A DNA stretch of 64,000 nucleotides from Roseovarius carneus. Its GTDB lineage: Bacteria > Pseudomonadota > Alphaproteobacteria > Rhodobacterales > Rhodobacteraceae. The translations under genes and the position numbers were made by a program. The stretch spans positions 1,842,374 to 1,906,373 of the forward strand of contig NZ_JAHSPD010000001.1 in the NCBI RefSeq assembly GCF_020141465.1, in the 5' to 3' direction. This document shows, piece by piece, positions 38,709 to 48,814 of the stretch. The notes under the pieces are model-generated. The model searched no databases, was not told the origin of the DNA, and worked only from the letters and a program-made list of their open reading frames with translations. Position 1 is the first letter of the stretch. Every line of letters starts with the position of its first letter.

Positions 38709-39571
38709 ATACGCGCTGTGATCCCGCGCCGTCGCGCTGGTCTTACCGCTATCAGCGAGTGATGCTGACGCCGCTTTACCGCAGGCTGTTGTGTGTGGGC
38801 ATTCCCTTTTGCCTCACATTTGGGGTCGCCACCGCTTATCTTTCCGATGAAAAGGTGCAGCAATCGCTGCTGCTTGGGTATCTTGATCTGCGTCAGCAGG
38901 TGCAATCGCGCCCGGAATTCATGGTTAAGCTTCTGGCGGTTGAAGGTGCCAGCGAAGTTGTGGCAGACGATATACGTGTGACCTTCCCCTATGCCCTCCC
39001 GCTCAGCTCGTTCGATATGGATCTTGATGCGGTGCGTGCCGCGGTGGAGGAAATCCCTGCGGTAAAAACCGCTGCCGTGCGCCTGCGTCAGGGCGGCGTT
39101 CTGGATGTGCAGGTGACCGAGCGGGAGCCGGCAGCGCTTTTGAGAACCACATCCGGGCTGATGGTTGTGGATGCTGAGGGCTTGGTGATCGATATCGCGC
39201 AGATGCGCGGCGATCATCCGGGCCTGCCTGTTCTGACCGGGGATGCTGCAGAGCGATCGGTGCCCGAGGCGTTGGAAATTCGTACGGCGGCGGGGCCTTT
39301 GACCAACCGGATGCGCGGCCTTGTGCGCATGAACGCGCGGCGTTGGGATGTGGTGCTGGAGGGTGATGTGCGGATCATGCTGCCGGAAGTTGGACCTGTG
39401 CGTGCGTTGGAACGGGTGATCGTTCTGGATCAGGCACAAGATATTTTGGAGCGCGATATCGTGGTGGTGGACATGCGCCTGCCCGAGCGTCCGACGCTGA
39501 GAATGAAAGAGCGCGCCGTCGAAGACTGGTGGCGTGTCAGGGACTTGAGTGTAGGGATAGCCGAGCAATGA
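38696..39571 (+). CDS. ftsQ: Cell division protein FtsQ
   Basis: This 291-residue bitopic protein has a cytoplasmic N terminus and one membrane helix near residues 33-50. A POTRA domain follows (FMVKLLAVEGASEVVADDI). It links FtsL/FtsB and the later divisome. ATG 38696 lies inside ddl, with GGAGGA nine bases before it. The stop overlaps ftsA by four bases. Confidence 0.93.
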   Translation: MSEMNTRCDPAPSRWSYRYQRVMLTPLYRRLLCVGIPFCLTFGVATAYLSDEKVQQSLLLGYLDLRQQVQSRPEFMVKLLAVEGASEVVADDIRVTFPYALPLSSFDMDLDAVRAAVEEIPAVKTAAVRLRQGGVLDVQVTEREPAALLRTTSGLMVVDAEGLVIDIAQMRGDHPGLPVLTGDAAERSVPEALEIRTAAGPLTNRMRGLVRMNARRWDVVLEGDVRIMLPEVGPVRALERVIVLDQAQDILERDIVVVDMRLPERPTLRMKERAVEDWWRVRDLSVGIAEQ

Positions 39572-40902
39572 TTGAACTTTACGAGTCCCAACGGGCGATG
39601 CGAAACATGCGGCGCGCCGCGATGCAGCGGGGCGTTGTGGCGGTGCTCGATGTGGGTACATCCAAGATCGCGTGCCTTGTGCTACGCTTTGACGGGACGG
39701 ATCGTCTGGCCGAAGCGGACGGCATAGGCGCCATGGCGGGGCAGGCGGGGTTTCGCGTGATCGGCGCGGCCACGACACGCTCGCGCGGGGTGCGCTTTGG
39801 CGAGATTGAGCAGATGGTCGAGACCGAGCGCGCCATTCGCACCGCTGTGCAGGCGGCACAGAAGATGGCCAATATCCGCGTCGATCATGTGATCGCCTGT
39901 TTCTCGGGCGCGGCCCCCCGAAGCTATGGCCTTGCCGGGCAGGTGGAGCTTGAGGGGCATGTCGTGACCGAACAGGATGTGAGCCGCGTACTCAGCGCCT
40001 GTGATGTGCCTGATTTTGGCGACGGGCGCGAGGTTCTGCATGCGCAGCCGGTGAATTTCGCGCTGGACCACCGCTCGGGCCTGATTGATCCGCGCGGGCA
40101 GATGGGTCAGTCGCTCTCGACCGATATGCATATGCTGACCGTGGATAGTGCTGCGATCCAGAACCTCGCGCATTGCGTGAAACGCTGTGATCTGGAGCTG
40201 GCGGGCGTGGCCTCCTCGGCCTATGTCAGCGGGATTTCGTCGCTGGTCGAGGATGAGCAGGAACTGGGGGCCGCCTGTATTGATCTGGGTGGCGGGACCT
40301 CCAGCATCTCGATCTTCATCAAGAAGCACATGATTTATGCTGATAGCGTGCGTATGGGCGGCGATCACGTGACGGGCGACATCTCCATGGGGTTGCAAGT
40401 GAACCAAACTGCCGCCGAGCGGATCAAGACCTTTTATGGCGGCGTCGTGGCCACGGGCATGGATGATCGCGAGATGATCGAGATCGGCGGCGACACTGGC
40501 GATTGGGACCATGACCGCCGCACCGCGAGCCGGGCCGAGCTGATTGGGATCATGCGGCCCCGCGTCGAAGAAATTCTCGAAGAGGTGCGCGCGCGGCTTG
40601 ATGCGGCGGGCTTTGATCACCTGCCCAGCCAGCAGATTGTCCTCACGGGCGGTGGCAGCCAGATCCCCGGTCTTGACGGGTTGGCGAGCCGTATCCTGGG
40701 CCAGCAGGTCCGCCTCGGGCGGCCGCTGCGGGTGCATGGCCTTCCGCAAGCCGCGACCGGCGCGGGCTTTGCCAGCGCGGTGGGCATGTGCCTCTTTGCG
40801 GCCAATCCGCAGGACGAATGGTGGGACTTTGATTTGCCCGTGGACCGCTATCCTTCGCGGTCTCTCAAGCGGGCGGTGAAGTGGTTCAAGGATAACTGGT
40901 AA
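39568..40902 (+). CDS. ftsA: Cell division protein FtsA
   Basis: This 444-residue actin-like protein tethers FtsZ to the membrane. ATP-binding sequences include VAVLDVGTSKIACLVLR and CIDLGGGTSSISIF. The C-terminal KRAVKWFKDNW is the amphipathic membrane-targeting helix. The start overlaps ftsQ by four bases. A 287-base leader with paired hairpins separates it from ftsZ. Confidence 0.96.
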   Translation: MIELYESQRAMRNMRRAAMQRGVVAVLDVGTSKIACLVLRFDGTDRLAEADGIGAMAGQAGFRVIGAATTRSRGVRFGEIEQMVETERAIRTAVQAAQKMANIRVDHVIACFSGAAPRSYGLAGQVELEGHVVTEQDVSRVLSACDVPDFGDGREVLHAQPVNFALDHRSGLIDPRGQMGQSLSTDMHMLTVDSAAIQNLAHCVKRCDLELAGVASSAYVSGISSLVEDEQELGAACIDLGGGTSSISIFIKKHMIYADSVRMGGDHVTGDISMGLQVNQTAAERIKTFYGGVVATGMDDREMIEIGGDTGDWDHDRRTASRAELIGIMRPRVEEILEEVRARLDAAGFDHLPSQQIVLTGGGSQIPGLDGLASRILGQQVRLGRPLRVHGLPQAATGAGFASAVGMCLFAANPQDEWWDFDLPVDRYPSRSLKRAVKWFKDNW

Positions 40903-40986
40903 CCGCTATATGCGGTAGAGTAGGCGAAATACCGCGAAAAAGGGCCAAAAAGAGCCCATATTTTGTGGTTAGCTTGCGTTTTTTAG

Positions 40987-41016
40987 GTGACGATACGATG
41001 ACGCATAGGTAATAAT
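40987..41016 (+). promoter_or_regulatory. Putative ftsZ promoter
   Basis: GTGACG and AATAAT are spaced by 18 bases. A transcript starting about 41024 would place the first hairpin at its very 5' end. This is pattern matching only. Confidence 0.35.
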
Positions 41017-41028
41017 GCGTTAATTCAA

Positions 41029-41069
41029 GCGTTTCGAGAAAATCTGAGGCACTGCTTTTCTCGAAGCGC
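41029..41069 (+). promoter_or_regulatory. ftsZ leader hairpin 1
   Basis: GCGTTTCGAGAAAA (41029-41042) pairs with TTTTCTCGAAGCGC (41056-41069), 14 pairs including one G-U. The 13-base loop contains GAGGCAC (41046-41052). There is no T run after the stem, so it is not a terminator. Confidence 0.85.
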
Positions 41070-41091
41070 GCGCAACACAGAAGGTCAGCGC

Positions 41092-41134
41092 GCGTTTCAA
41101 ATTATCTTCGTGCCTCGGGAATAATTTGAAACGC
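41092..41134 (+). promoter_or_regulatory. ftsZ leader hairpin 2
   Basis: GCGTTTCAAATTAT (41092-41105) pairs perfectly with ATAATTTGAAACGC (41121-41134). The 15-base loop contains GTGCCTC (41110-41116), the exact complement of the GAGGCAC in the loop of hairpin 1. A smaller stem GCCCG/CGGGC follows at 41151-41166. Confidence 0.85.
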
Positions 41135-41189
41135 ATTAGGCAGAAAAACGGCCCGAAACTGCGGGCGCAACATCAGGCGGACAGCACAT

Positions 41190-42854
41190 ATGGCACTCAA
41201 TCTCACCATGCCCGGACATGAAGACCTCAAGCCTCGCATCACCGTGTTCGGTGTTGGCGGCGCAGGCGGTAACGCGGTCAACAACATGATCGAAAAGCAA
41301 TTGGACGGGGTCGATTTTGTCGTCGCCAACACAGACGCGCAGGCCTTGCAGCAAAGCAACGCTGAAAACCGCGTGCAACTGGGCGTCAAAGTGACCGAGG
41401 GCTTGGGTGCGGGTGCCAAAGCCTCCATCGGGGCCGCCGCTGCCGAAGAGAGTATTGAGCAAATCGTCGATCACCTTGCGGGCGCGCATATGTGCTTCAT
41501 CACCGCCGGGATGGGCGGGGGCACCGGCACCGGGGCCGCGCCAATTATTGCACAGGCCGCGCGCGAATTGGGCGTTCTGACCGTGGGTGTTGTGACCAAA
41601 CCGTTCCAGTTTGAGGGCGGCAAGCGGATGAAGCAGGCCGAAGAGGGCGTCGAAGCCCTGCAAAAGGTCGTTGATACGCTGATCATTATTCCAAACCAGA
41701 ACCTTTTCCGCCTCGCCAATGAAAAGACCACCTTCACCGATGCGTTCTCCATGGCCGATGATGTGCTTTATCAAGGTGTGAAAGGTGTGACCGATCTGAT
41801 GGTCCGTCCGGGCCTCATCAACCTCGATTTCGCCGATGTGCGCGCCGTGATGGATGAGATGGGTAAAGCCATGATGGGTACCGGCGAGGATAGTGGCGAA
41901 GATCGCGCAATCCAGGCCGCCGAGAAGGCGATTGCCAATCCGCTTCTGGACGAAATCAGCCTGCGCGGTGCCAAGGGTGTTCTCATCAACATCACCGGTG
42001 GGCATGACCTCACGCTCTTTGAGCTGGACGAGGCCGCCAACCGTATCCGCGAGGAAGTGGACGCCGACGCCAATATCATCGTGGGCTCCACGCTTGATCC
42101 CTCCATGGAAGGCTCCATGCGCGTCAGCGTCGTGGCCACCGGCATCGACGCCAACGAATCCGTGCATGACATCCCCGTGCCGCGCCGCTCCATGGCCGAG
42201 CCGCTGCGTGCCAGTGTTGCCGCAGAAGCGCCCGCGCCTGCGGTCGAAGAGATGCCCGAACCCGTTGCTGCTCATGTTGAAGAGGCGGAAGAGCCATCGC
42301 TCTTTACCTCGGTCGAGGCCGAGCGTGCCGCTGCGGAAGAGCAGATGGAAGACATCTTTGAGCCACGTGAAGCACCCCAGCCCGGACCTCAGCGTGCGGC
42401 CTACGCGCCTCAGGCAGAGCAGCAGGCCGACGATCTGCCGCCCCCAGCCTATGTGCCGTCCGTGCAACAGCAGCCCGAAGAAGAGCCAGAGCTTGCAGCC
42501 TTTGTGGCGCCGCGTGCCCCTGCGCCGGGCACCCCGTCGCCCGAGGCGATGGCCCGCCTTCAGGCCGCTGTCGGTCATGCCCAGCAGTCTCGCGGTCAAG
42601 AAGCAGCCCCTGCTCAGCCACCGCAATATACGCAACAGAAAGCCGCCGAGGTGACCCCTGCATCCGAGCGCCCACGCTTTGGTATCAACTCGCTTTTGAA
42701 CCGCATGACGGGCCATTCCGGCGAAGCCGAAGCCCCACGCACTAGCCGTCAACAGCCGACCTTGCAGGCCCAGCAGCCTGCCCGCGCCGAGCCCGAAGAT
42801 GAGCGCGACGAGCAGATCGAAATCCCGGCATTCCTGCGCCGACAGGCCAATTAA
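41190..42854 (+). CDS. ftsZ: Cell division GTPase FtsZ
   Basis: This 554-residue tubulin homologue forms the Z-ring. The GTP-binding loop GGGTGTG is at residues 109-115 and the T7-loop region is near [12 protein letters not shown]. The acidic, Pro/Gln-rich linker from about residue 320 is long. The C-terminal peptide [11 protein letters not shown] would bind FtsA. A strong terminator follows, so ftsZ is transcriptionally separate from lpxC. Confidence 0.98.
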   Translation: MALNLTMPGHEDLKPRITVFGVGGAGGNAVNNMIEKQLDGVDFVVANTDAQALQQSNAENRVQLGVKVTEGLGAGAKASIGAAAAEESIEQIVDHLAGAHMCFITAGMGGGTGTGAAPIIAQAARELGVLTVGVVTKPFQFEGGKRMKQAEEGVEALQKVVDTLIIIPNQNLFRLANEKTTFTDAFSMADDVLYQGVKGVTDLMVRPGLINLDFADVRAVMDEMGKAMMGTGEDSGEDRAIQAAEKAIANPLLDEISLRGAKGVLINITGGHDLTLFELDEAANRIREEVDADANIIVGSTLDPSMEGSMRVSVVATGIDANESVHDIPVPRRSMAEPLRASVAAEAPAPAVEEMPEPVAAHVEEAEEPSLFTSVEAERAAAEEQMEDIFEPREAPQPGPQRAAYAPQAEQQADDLPPPAYVPSVQQQPEEEPELAAFVAPRAPAPGTPSPEAMARLQAAVGHAQQSRGQEAAPAQPPQYTQQKAAEVTPASERPRFGINSLLNRMTGHSGEAEAPRTSRQQPTLQAQQPARAEPEDERDEQIEIPAFLRRQAN

Positions 42855-42885
42855 CGCCTCACAGATCTGACATGAATTGAGCGAA

Positions 42886-42911
42886 GGGCGGTGTATTCAC
42901 CGCCCTTTTTT
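42886..42911 (+). terminator. Intrinsic terminator of ftsZ
   Basis: GGGCGGTG (42886-42893) and CACCGCCC (42898-42905) form a perfect stem with a 4-base loop followed by six T. Confidence 0.93.
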
Positions 42912-43027
42912 GTGTTTAAAGGTCTTTGAGGTGGGGTAACCATTTGACTGAATAAGGAAATATCGCGCTGCGCGGAAACTTGCCGCTTTACCGCTCACGG
43001 ATGTTTCAAAGAGTCGTAAAGATTGAA

Positions 43028-43056
43028 TTGAGGCTCCTGGTTCCACGCCGTATCAC
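43028..43056 (+). promoter_or_regulatory. Putative lpxC promoter
   Basis: TTGAGG and TATCAC are spaced by 17 bases, upstream of the lpxC start. Pattern matching only. Confidence 0.35.
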
Positions 43057-43084
43057 TCTCCCACAGGATGAGAAGCCGGAAATA

Positions 43085-44023
43085 ATGCCGAAAGAGGCGC
43101 AGTTGCAAACCACGATCAACACACCCATCGCCTTTGACGGCGTCGGCCTGCACTCGGGCAAGCCTGCACGTCTGGTGATCCATCCCGCTCCGGCGGGACA
43201 TGGGGTTGTGTTTCGCCGCGTGGACTGTGCCTTCGGCACCAGCGACATCCCCGCCCTCTGGGACCGTGTGAACCAATCGCCGCTCTGCACCCGGATTGAG
43301 AACGAGCATGGCGTGACGCTGTCTACGGTCGAGCATATCATGGCCGCACTCATGGGTTGCGGCGTGCATAACGCACTGGTGTCGGTGGACGGCCCCGAAG
43401 TGCCGATCCTCGACGGAAGCTCGGTCGCGTTCGTCCGCGGTATTCTGAGCGCTGGTTTCCGCCGTCTGGACCGTCCGGTGCGCGCGATCAAGGTTCTCAA
43501 GACCGTCGAAGTGCGGCGCGGTGAAGCATGGGCGCGGCTGACGCCGCAAGACAGCCTCAGCATTGATTTCGAGATTGATTTTGAAGACGCCGCCATCGGT
43601 GTTCAGCGCAAGACGCTGAACATGGCTAATGGCAGCTTCGTACGCGAGCTGAGCACATCGCGGACTTTCTGCCGCAAATCCGACGTGGATACGATGCGCG
43701 CAAACGGGCTGGCCCTTGGTGGCACGCTTGATAATGCGGTCGTGGTGGATGGGGCCGATATCCTTTCGCCGGGTGGTTTGCGCCATGCGGACGAGGCCGT
43801 GCGCCACAAGATGCTGGACGCTTTGGGCGACCTGGCGCTGGCCGGTGCGCCGATTATGGGCCGCTATGAGGGCCGCCGTGCGGGCCACGCCTTGACCAAT
43901 GACCTGCTGCGCGCGCTGTTTGCGATGCCGGGTGCGGTGGAATGGGTGGAGTGTGATGAGGCTGCTGCGGCCCGCCTTCCGGGCGCGGGCGTGCACTGGG
44001 GCGAAGTGCCTCAGGTCGCGTGA
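43085..44023 (+). CDS. lpxC: UDP-3-O-acyl-N-acetylglucosamine deacetylase
   Basis: This 312-residue zinc enzyme performs the committed step of lipid A synthesis. It shows TVEHIMAAL (zinc His), VDGPEVPILDGSS, and HKMLDALGDLALAG (His and Asp ligands). ATG 43085 (MPKEAQLQTTINTP) is chosen over upstream ATGs because the extra 35 residues are not lpxC-like. The gene follows the ftsZ terminator and so needs its own promoter. Confidence 0.96.
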   Translation: MPKEAQLQTTINTPIAFDGVGLHSGKPARLVIHPAPAGHGVVFRRVDCAFGTSDIPALWDRVNQSPLCTRIENEHGVTLSTVEHIMAALMGCGVHNALVSVDGPEVPILDGSSVAFVRGILSAGFRRLDRPVRAIKVLKTVEVRRGEAWARLTPQDSLSIDFEIDFEDAAIGVQRKTLNMANGSFVRELSTSRTFCRKSDVDTMRANGLALGGTLDNAVVVDGADILSPGGLRHADEAVRHKMLDALGDLALAGAPIMGRYEGRRAGHALTNDLLRALFAMPGAVEWVECDEAAAARLPGAGVHWGEVPQVA

Positions 44024-44221
44024 CCAGCCCAAGACCCTTTCTGAAAACAAGCTCGAAATCGCTATGCAGTCAGGCAGGGATGCGGCCTTTTTGCGGACAT
44101 TTCGCGGCGGCTGCATTCAAATGCGCCTAAGGCGTTTTGCCCGCTGGATTTCTATGCTAGCACAGCATTAACGATTGGGATAAACCCAATACAGCATCGG
44201 TAATCGGCGGACGACGTAACT

Positions 44222-45094
44222 ATGCGCAAAAGTAAAATCGGCACGAGCTTGGGGAAACAAAGCGCGCGGCTTGCGGCGGCAGCTTTGATTGCGGTGAGTG
44301 TGAGTGCCTGTTCCGGCCCAACCGGACAAGTTGAACGTGGTGAGTTGAACTACGAGAACTTCACGGCCCAGCAGATTTTTGAGCGGGGCGAGTTTGATCT
44401 GGCCGACCGCCGTCCGGGTCTCGCGGCCCAAAGCTTTGCTGAGGTGGAGCGTCTTTATCCCTACTCGGACCTGACCAAGCGCGCTGTGATCATGCAGGCT
44501 TATGCCCATCACCTTGACGAGGATTACGAGGCCAGCCGGTCCGCCGCTCAGCGCTATATTGATTTCTATCCCACCGACGAAGATGCGGCCTATGCGCAAT
44601 ACCTCCTCGCGCTCAGCTATTATGACCAGATCGACGAGGTCGGCCGCGATCAGGGCCTGACCTTTCAGGCGTTGCAATCCCTGCGCCGCGTCATCGAAGT
44701 CTACCCAGACAGCGAATATGCCAGCACCTCGGTGCTGAAATTCGATCTGGCCTTTGATCACCTCGCGTCCAAAGAAATGGAAGTGGGCCGCTATTACCTG
44801 CGGCGTGACCATTTCGCGGCGTCGATCAATCGGTTCCGTGTCGTAGTCGAGGATTTCCAGACCACATCGCATACACCCGAAGCGCTGCACCGTCTGGTGG
44901 AGGCTTATCTCTCGCTGGGTCTGACCGATGAGGCGCAGACAGCGGGGGCGATCCTTGGGTTCAACTACCAATCGACCGATTGGTATGAGGACACTTTCCG
45001 TCTGCTGGCGCTGAATGGTCTGACAGCTGAGGCGCAGGGCGACAACTGGCTCCGGCAGGTTTACCGCCAGATGATCAAGGGCGAGTGGCTGTAA
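44222..45094 (+). CDS. bamD: Outer membrane assembly lipoprotein BamD
   Basis: This 290-residue lipoprotein has a lipobox VSVSAC after a hydrophobic signal segment and TPR-like repeats (ADRRPGLAAQSFAEVERLYP). It works with BamA in outer-membrane protein insertion. The 198 bases upstream contain an A+T-rich stretch and a GCCTAAGGC element. It precedes recN by 50 bases. Confidence 0.95.
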   Translation: MRKSKIGTSLGKQSARLAAAALIAVSVSACSGPTGQVERGELNYENFTAQQIFERGEFDLADRRPGLAAQSFAEVERLYPYSDLTKRAVIMQAYAHHLDEDYEASRSAAQRYIDFYPTDEDAAYAQYLLALSYYDQIDEVGRDQGLTFQALQSLRRVIEVYPDSEYASTSVLKFDLAFDHLASKEMEVGRYYLRRDHFAASINRFRVVVEDFQTTSHTPEALHRLVEAYLSLGLTDEAQTAGAILGFNYQSTDWYEDTFRLLALNGLTAEAQGDNWLRQVYRQMIKGEWL

Positions 45095-45144
45095 CGCGGC
45101 TCCCGCCGTGGCCCGCCACTGCCTTGCACGCTAAGGTCTGAGCT

Positions 45145-46794
45145 ATGCTGCGCACGCTCGATATCCGCGACATGCTGATCATTGATCGGCTTGAGTTGAG
45201 TTTTGACGGTGGCCTCAATGTGCTGACTGGCGAGACCGGGGCGGGTAAATCTATCCTACTGGATTCTCTTGGATTTGTGCTGGGCTGGCGTGGCCGGGCC
45301 GAGCTTGTGCGCAGCGGTGCGGCCCAAGGCGAGGTCACGGCAGTTTTTGATTTGCCCGAGGGGCATGGCGCGCATGCGGTGCTTGAGCAGGCGGGCCTGC
45401 CGGGCGGTGATGAGCTGATCCTGCGCCGGGTTAATTCGGCTGATGGGCGCAAGACGGCTTGGGCGCAGGATCGCCGCTGCTCGGGCGAGGTGCTGCGCGC
45501 GCTGAGTGAGACGCTGATTGAGCTTCATGGGCAGCATGATGATCGCGGGCTCTTGGACCCCAAGGGGCACCGCGACATGCTGGATACTTATGGCGCGCTC
45601 GAGGCCAAGCGCGAGGCGTTGCGCGGTCTGTGGCGGCGCGCGCAAGAGGCCCGAAAGGCCGCCCGCGTGGCCGAGGAGGCGATTGCGGCCATTCGTGAGG
45701 AAGAAGAGTATCTGCGCCATGCAGTTGCCGAATTACAGGCGCTGGACCCCCAGCCCGGTGAGGATGCCGATCTCGATCGCCGCCGCCGCCTGATGCAGGC
45801 CGCCGAGCGCATTCGCGTGGATATTGGCAAGGCCGCCGATGCGCTGGGGGCGAACGGGGCCGAAGGATCGGCGGGCGATGCGCTACGCTGGCTTGAAGGG
45901 GCGGCGGAGCAGGCGGAGGGGCAGCTTGACGGGCCGATAGATGCGCTTGGCCGTGCGATGGTTGAGATGGATGAGGCTGCGCGGGGGGTGTCGGACTGCC
46001 TTGAGGCGCTGGCCTTCAACCCGCTGGAGCTTGAGGAGACCGAGGAGCGACTCTTTGCCATTCGCGCAATGGCCCGCAAACATGATGTGGGGCCTGATGC
46101 TCTTGGGGAATTCACACAAGGGCTTGTTGCGCGGCTTGCCGCCTTGGATCAGGGCGATGCGGATCTGGCAGATCTGCACGCAGAAGTGACCCGTGCGGAG
46201 CTGGCTTTTGACACCAGTGCCGCTGCGCTGACCGCCGCCCGCGCAAAAGCGGCCAAGGCGCTGGACATTGCCGTGATGGCCGAGTTGGCCCCTCTGAAAA
46301 TGGAGCGCGCCGTATTCGAGACGCAGATCACGCCAGTGGCGCCGGGACCATCGGGGGCGGATGAGGTGGCGTTTCGGGTGGCGACCAATCCCGGTGCGCC
46401 CTCCGGCCCGCTGGCCAAGATCGCCTCGGGCGGGGAGCTGAGCCGGTTTCTTCTGGCACTAAAAGTGTGTCTGACGGGGGCGCAAAGCGGGCTCACGCTG
46501 ATTTTTGACGAGATAGATCGCGGCGTGGGCGGTGCGACGGCTGATGCGGTGGGCCGCCGCCTTGCGAGCCTCGCGGCTGGCGGTCAGGTGCTTGTGGTGA
46601 CGCATAGCCCACAGGTCGCGGCCCTCGCGGCGCATCATTGGCAGGTCGCGAAACACGTGGCGGATGGTCAGACCCTGTCGACGGTGACGCCGCTTGGGGC
46701 GCAGGCGCGTGTGGACGAGATTGCGCGGATGCTCTCGGGGGACACGATTACGCCAGAGGCGCGCGCAGCGGCTGAGGCTTTGATGAAAGGCTGA
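45145..46794 (+). CDS. recN: DNA repair protein RecN
   Basis: This 549-residue SMC-like ATPase is used in double-strand break repair. Walker A GETGAGKS lies at residues 29-36. A long coiled-coil centre follows, then the signature LSRFLLALK and Walker B LIFDEIDRGVGG. It ends convergent with pyrG. No LexA box was evident in the short upstream gap. Confidence 0.96.
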   Translation: MLRTLDIRDMLIIDRLELSFDGGLNVLTGETGAGKSILLDSLGFVLGWRGRAELVRSGAAQGEVTAVFDLPEGHGAHAVLEQAGLPGGDELILRRVNSADGRKTAWAQDRRCSGEVLRALSETLIELHGQHDDRGLLDPKGHRDMLDTYGALEAKREALRGLWRRAQEARKAARVAEEAIAAIREEEEYLRHAVAELQALDPQPGEDADLDRRRRLMQAAERIRVDIGKAADALGANGAEGSAGDALRWLEGAAEQAEGQLDGPIDALGRAMVEMDEAARGVSDCLEALAFNPLELEETEERLFAIRAMARKHDVGPDALGEFTQGLVARLAALDQGDADLADLHAEVTRAELAFDTSAAALTAARAKAAKALDIAVMAELAPLKMERAVFETQITPVAPGPSGADEVAFRVATNPGAPSGPLAKIASGGELSRFLLALKVCLTGAQSGLTLIFDEIDRGVGGATADAVGRRLASLAAGGQVLVVTHSPQVAALAAHHWQVAKHVADGQTLSTVTPLGAQARVDEIARMLSGDTITPEARAAAEALMKG

Positions 46795-46820
46795 GGGCGG
46801 CTTTTGGAGCTGACCTTGGA

Positions 46821-46854
46821 TGCCTCCGGCGGGGATATTTAGGGCAAGAAGATG
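46821..46854 (+). repeat. GAGTATTT/AAGAAGAA motif, divergent copy 5
   Basis: TGCCTCCGGCGGGGATATTT followed by AGGGCAAGAAGATG, 26 bases after the recN stop. It keeps the CTCC-GGCG-GGG head, but GATATTT replaces GAGTATTT. Confidence 0.65.
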
Positions 46855-46903
46855 ATGGGCTGTGGGCTGTTTATGGCGCCCGTGCGGGTCGTTGGCCTCG
46901 TTC

Positions 46904-46981
46904 AAGTCGGGTCGACTTAAATCTGAGGCGCTCGCTTAAGGCGAGACGCGCGAAACACTCATACGTCGTGTGCGTTTCGCG
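46904..46981. repeat. Cluster of three small palindromes between recN and pyrG
   Basis: AAGTCG/CGACTT (46904-46918) and CTCGC/GCGAG around TTAAG (46931-46945) come first. CGCGAAAC/GTTTCGCG (46949-46956 and 46974-46981) closes the cluster. Shared words CTGAGGC, TTAAGGCGA and CGAAACACT recur near the ftsZ leader and the barrel gene. It may end pyrG transcripts on the minus strand, but the T run is missing. Confidence 0.6.
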
Positions 46982-46988
46982 AGAGGCT

Positions 46989-48632
46989 TTAGACAAGGCG
47001 GGAGGTTTCGGTTGCAGCGCGCACGAAATCGGCGAAAAGCGGGTGGGGCGCGAAGGGTTTGGATTTAAGCTCGGGGTGGAATTGTACACCGATGAACCAC
47101 GGATGATCCGCCCATTCCACGATCTCTGGGAGGCTGCCATCGGGGGACATGCCTGAAAAGCGCAAGCCGCAGGCCTGAAGCTTGTCCATGTATTTCACGT
47201 CCACCTCATAGCGGTGGCGGTGGCGCTCCTCAATGGAGGTGCTGCCATAGATCTCGGCCACTTTGGAGCCTTTGGCGAGCGTGGCATCATAGGCGCCAAG
47301 GCGCATCGTGCCGCCTTTGGCGTCGGTCTGTTTGCGCGTGACGGTGGCGTTGCCCTGCACCCATTCCTTGAGGTGGTAGACCACAGGCTCGAACCGTTTT
47401 TTGCCGGCCTCATGGTCGAACTCTTCGGAGCCCGCGGAGCTTATCCCGGCCACGTTACGGGCGGCCTCGATCACGGCCATTTGCATACCCAGACAGATGC
47501 CGAGGTAGGGAATCTTGCGCTCACGGGCGAACTCAGCAGCCTTGATCTTGCCTTCGGTGCCGCGCTCGCCAAAGCCGCCGGGCACGAGGATTGCGTGGTA
47601 GCCCTCAAGATATGGGGCGGGGTCTTTGGTGTCGAACACCTCGGCATCGACCCATTCCACGTTGACCTTCACCCGGTTGGCCATGCCGCCATGGGTCAGG
47701 GCCTCCTTGATGGATTTATAGGCGTCTTCGAGCTGCACGTATTTGCCCACGATGGCGATGTTGACCTCGCCGTCGGTGTTGTAGATCCGGTCGGCCACGT
47801 CCTGCCAGATTGTGAGGTCGGGCTTGGGGGCGGGGGAGATTTGGAACGCGTCGAGCACAGCTTGGTCGAGCCCTTCGCGGTGATAGGCGAGTGGTGCCTC
47901 GTAGATCGATTTGAGATCATAGGCCGCGACGACTGCTTCTTTACGCACGTTGCAAAACAGCGCGATCTTCTCGCGTTCTTTTTCGGGGATTGGATGCTCT
48001 GACCGGCAGACAAGGATGTCGGGCGCGATGCCGATGCTTTGCAACTCTTTGACACTGTGTTGGGTTGGTTTTGTCTTGAGCTCGCCGGAGGCGGCCAGAT
48101 AGGGCAGGAGCGTCAGGTGCATGAAGATACATTGCCCGCGCGGTTTGTCATGGCTGAACTGCCGGATCGCCTCGAAGAAGGGCAGGCCCTCGATATCGCC
48201 TACGGTGCCGCCAATCTCGCAGAGCATGAAATCGACCTCATCATCGCCGATATCGATGAATTCCTTAATCTTGTTGGTGACATGCGGGACGACCTGAATG
48301 GTCTTGCCAAGGTAATCCCCGCGCCGCTCCTTCTCCAGTACGTCCGAGTATATCCGGCCGGAGCTGACCGAATCCGTATTGCGCGCCGGCACGCCCGTGA
48401 ACCGCTCGTAATGGCCCAGATCAAGGTCCGTCTCTGCGCCATCATCGGTGACGAAGACCTCGCCATGCTCAAACGGGCTCATCGTTCCGGGATCGACGTT
48501 GAGATAGGGGTCAAGCTTGCGCAGACGCACTGAAAAACCCCGCGCCTGCAAAAGAGCACCAAGCGCTGCTGAGGCCAGGCCTTTGCCGAGGGAGGAGACT
48601 ACGCCGCCTGTAATGAAAATGTAACGTGCCAT
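46989..48632 (-). CDS. pyrG: CTP synthase
   Basis: This 547-residue enzyme aminates UTP. The synthase domain opens [19 protein letters not shown]; the glutaminase domain has GICLGMQ and closes with VQFHPEL and an FAPHPLF tail. It lies downstream of secG on the same strand with 182 bases between, and converges on recN. Confidence 0.98.
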   Translation of the reverse strand: MARYIFITGGVVSSLGKGLASAALGALLQARGFSVRLRKLDPYLNVDPGTMSPFEHGEVFVTDDGAETDLDLGHYERFTGVPARNTDSVSSGRIYSDVLEKERRGDYLGKTIQVVPHVTNKIKEFIDIGDDEVDFMLCEIGGTVGDIEGLPFFEAIRQFSHDKPRGQCIFMHLTLLPYLAASGELKTKPTQHSVKELQSIGIAPDILVCRSEHPIPEKEREKIALFCNVRKEAVVAAYDLKSIYEAPLAYHREGLDQAVLDAFQISPAPKPDLTIWQDVADRIYNTDGEVNIAIVGKYVQLEDAYKSIKEALTHGGMANRVKVNVEWVDAEVFDTKDPAPYLEGYHAILVPGGFGERGTEGKIKAAEFARERKIPYLGICLGMQMAVIEAARNVAGISSAGSEEFDHEAGKKRFEPVVYHLKEWVQGNATVTRKQTDAKGGTMRLGAYDATLAKGSKVAEIYGSTSIEERHRHRYEVDVKYMDKLQACGLRFSGMSPDGSLPEIVEWADHPWFIGVQFHPELKSKPFAPHPLFADFVRAATETSRLV

Positions 48633-48814
48633 AAGGTGGCGTCTCCCCCCGTGAATATCATATTTCGCGCAAAACCCACGCGTGAGGAGGCGCGCATGTT
48701 GCGCGTATCCACGGGAGTTAAGTGTATCAGGATTCGCGGGCCTTATGCAACGGGGCCCGCAAGATGATGTTGCCGCCTTTGTATGATCCGCAAGCAGTGG
48801 TGGTTATTCTGTCT

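Noticed and set aside
40903..41189. CtrA site (TTAA-N7-TTAA) in the ftsZ leader
   Set aside because: Only one TTAA half (41020-41023) is present; the second half does not fit.
41136..42752. 538-residue ORF antisense to ftsZ
   Set aside because: It is a shadow of the GC-rich ftsZ linker, rich in Gly, His and Arg, and has no motif.
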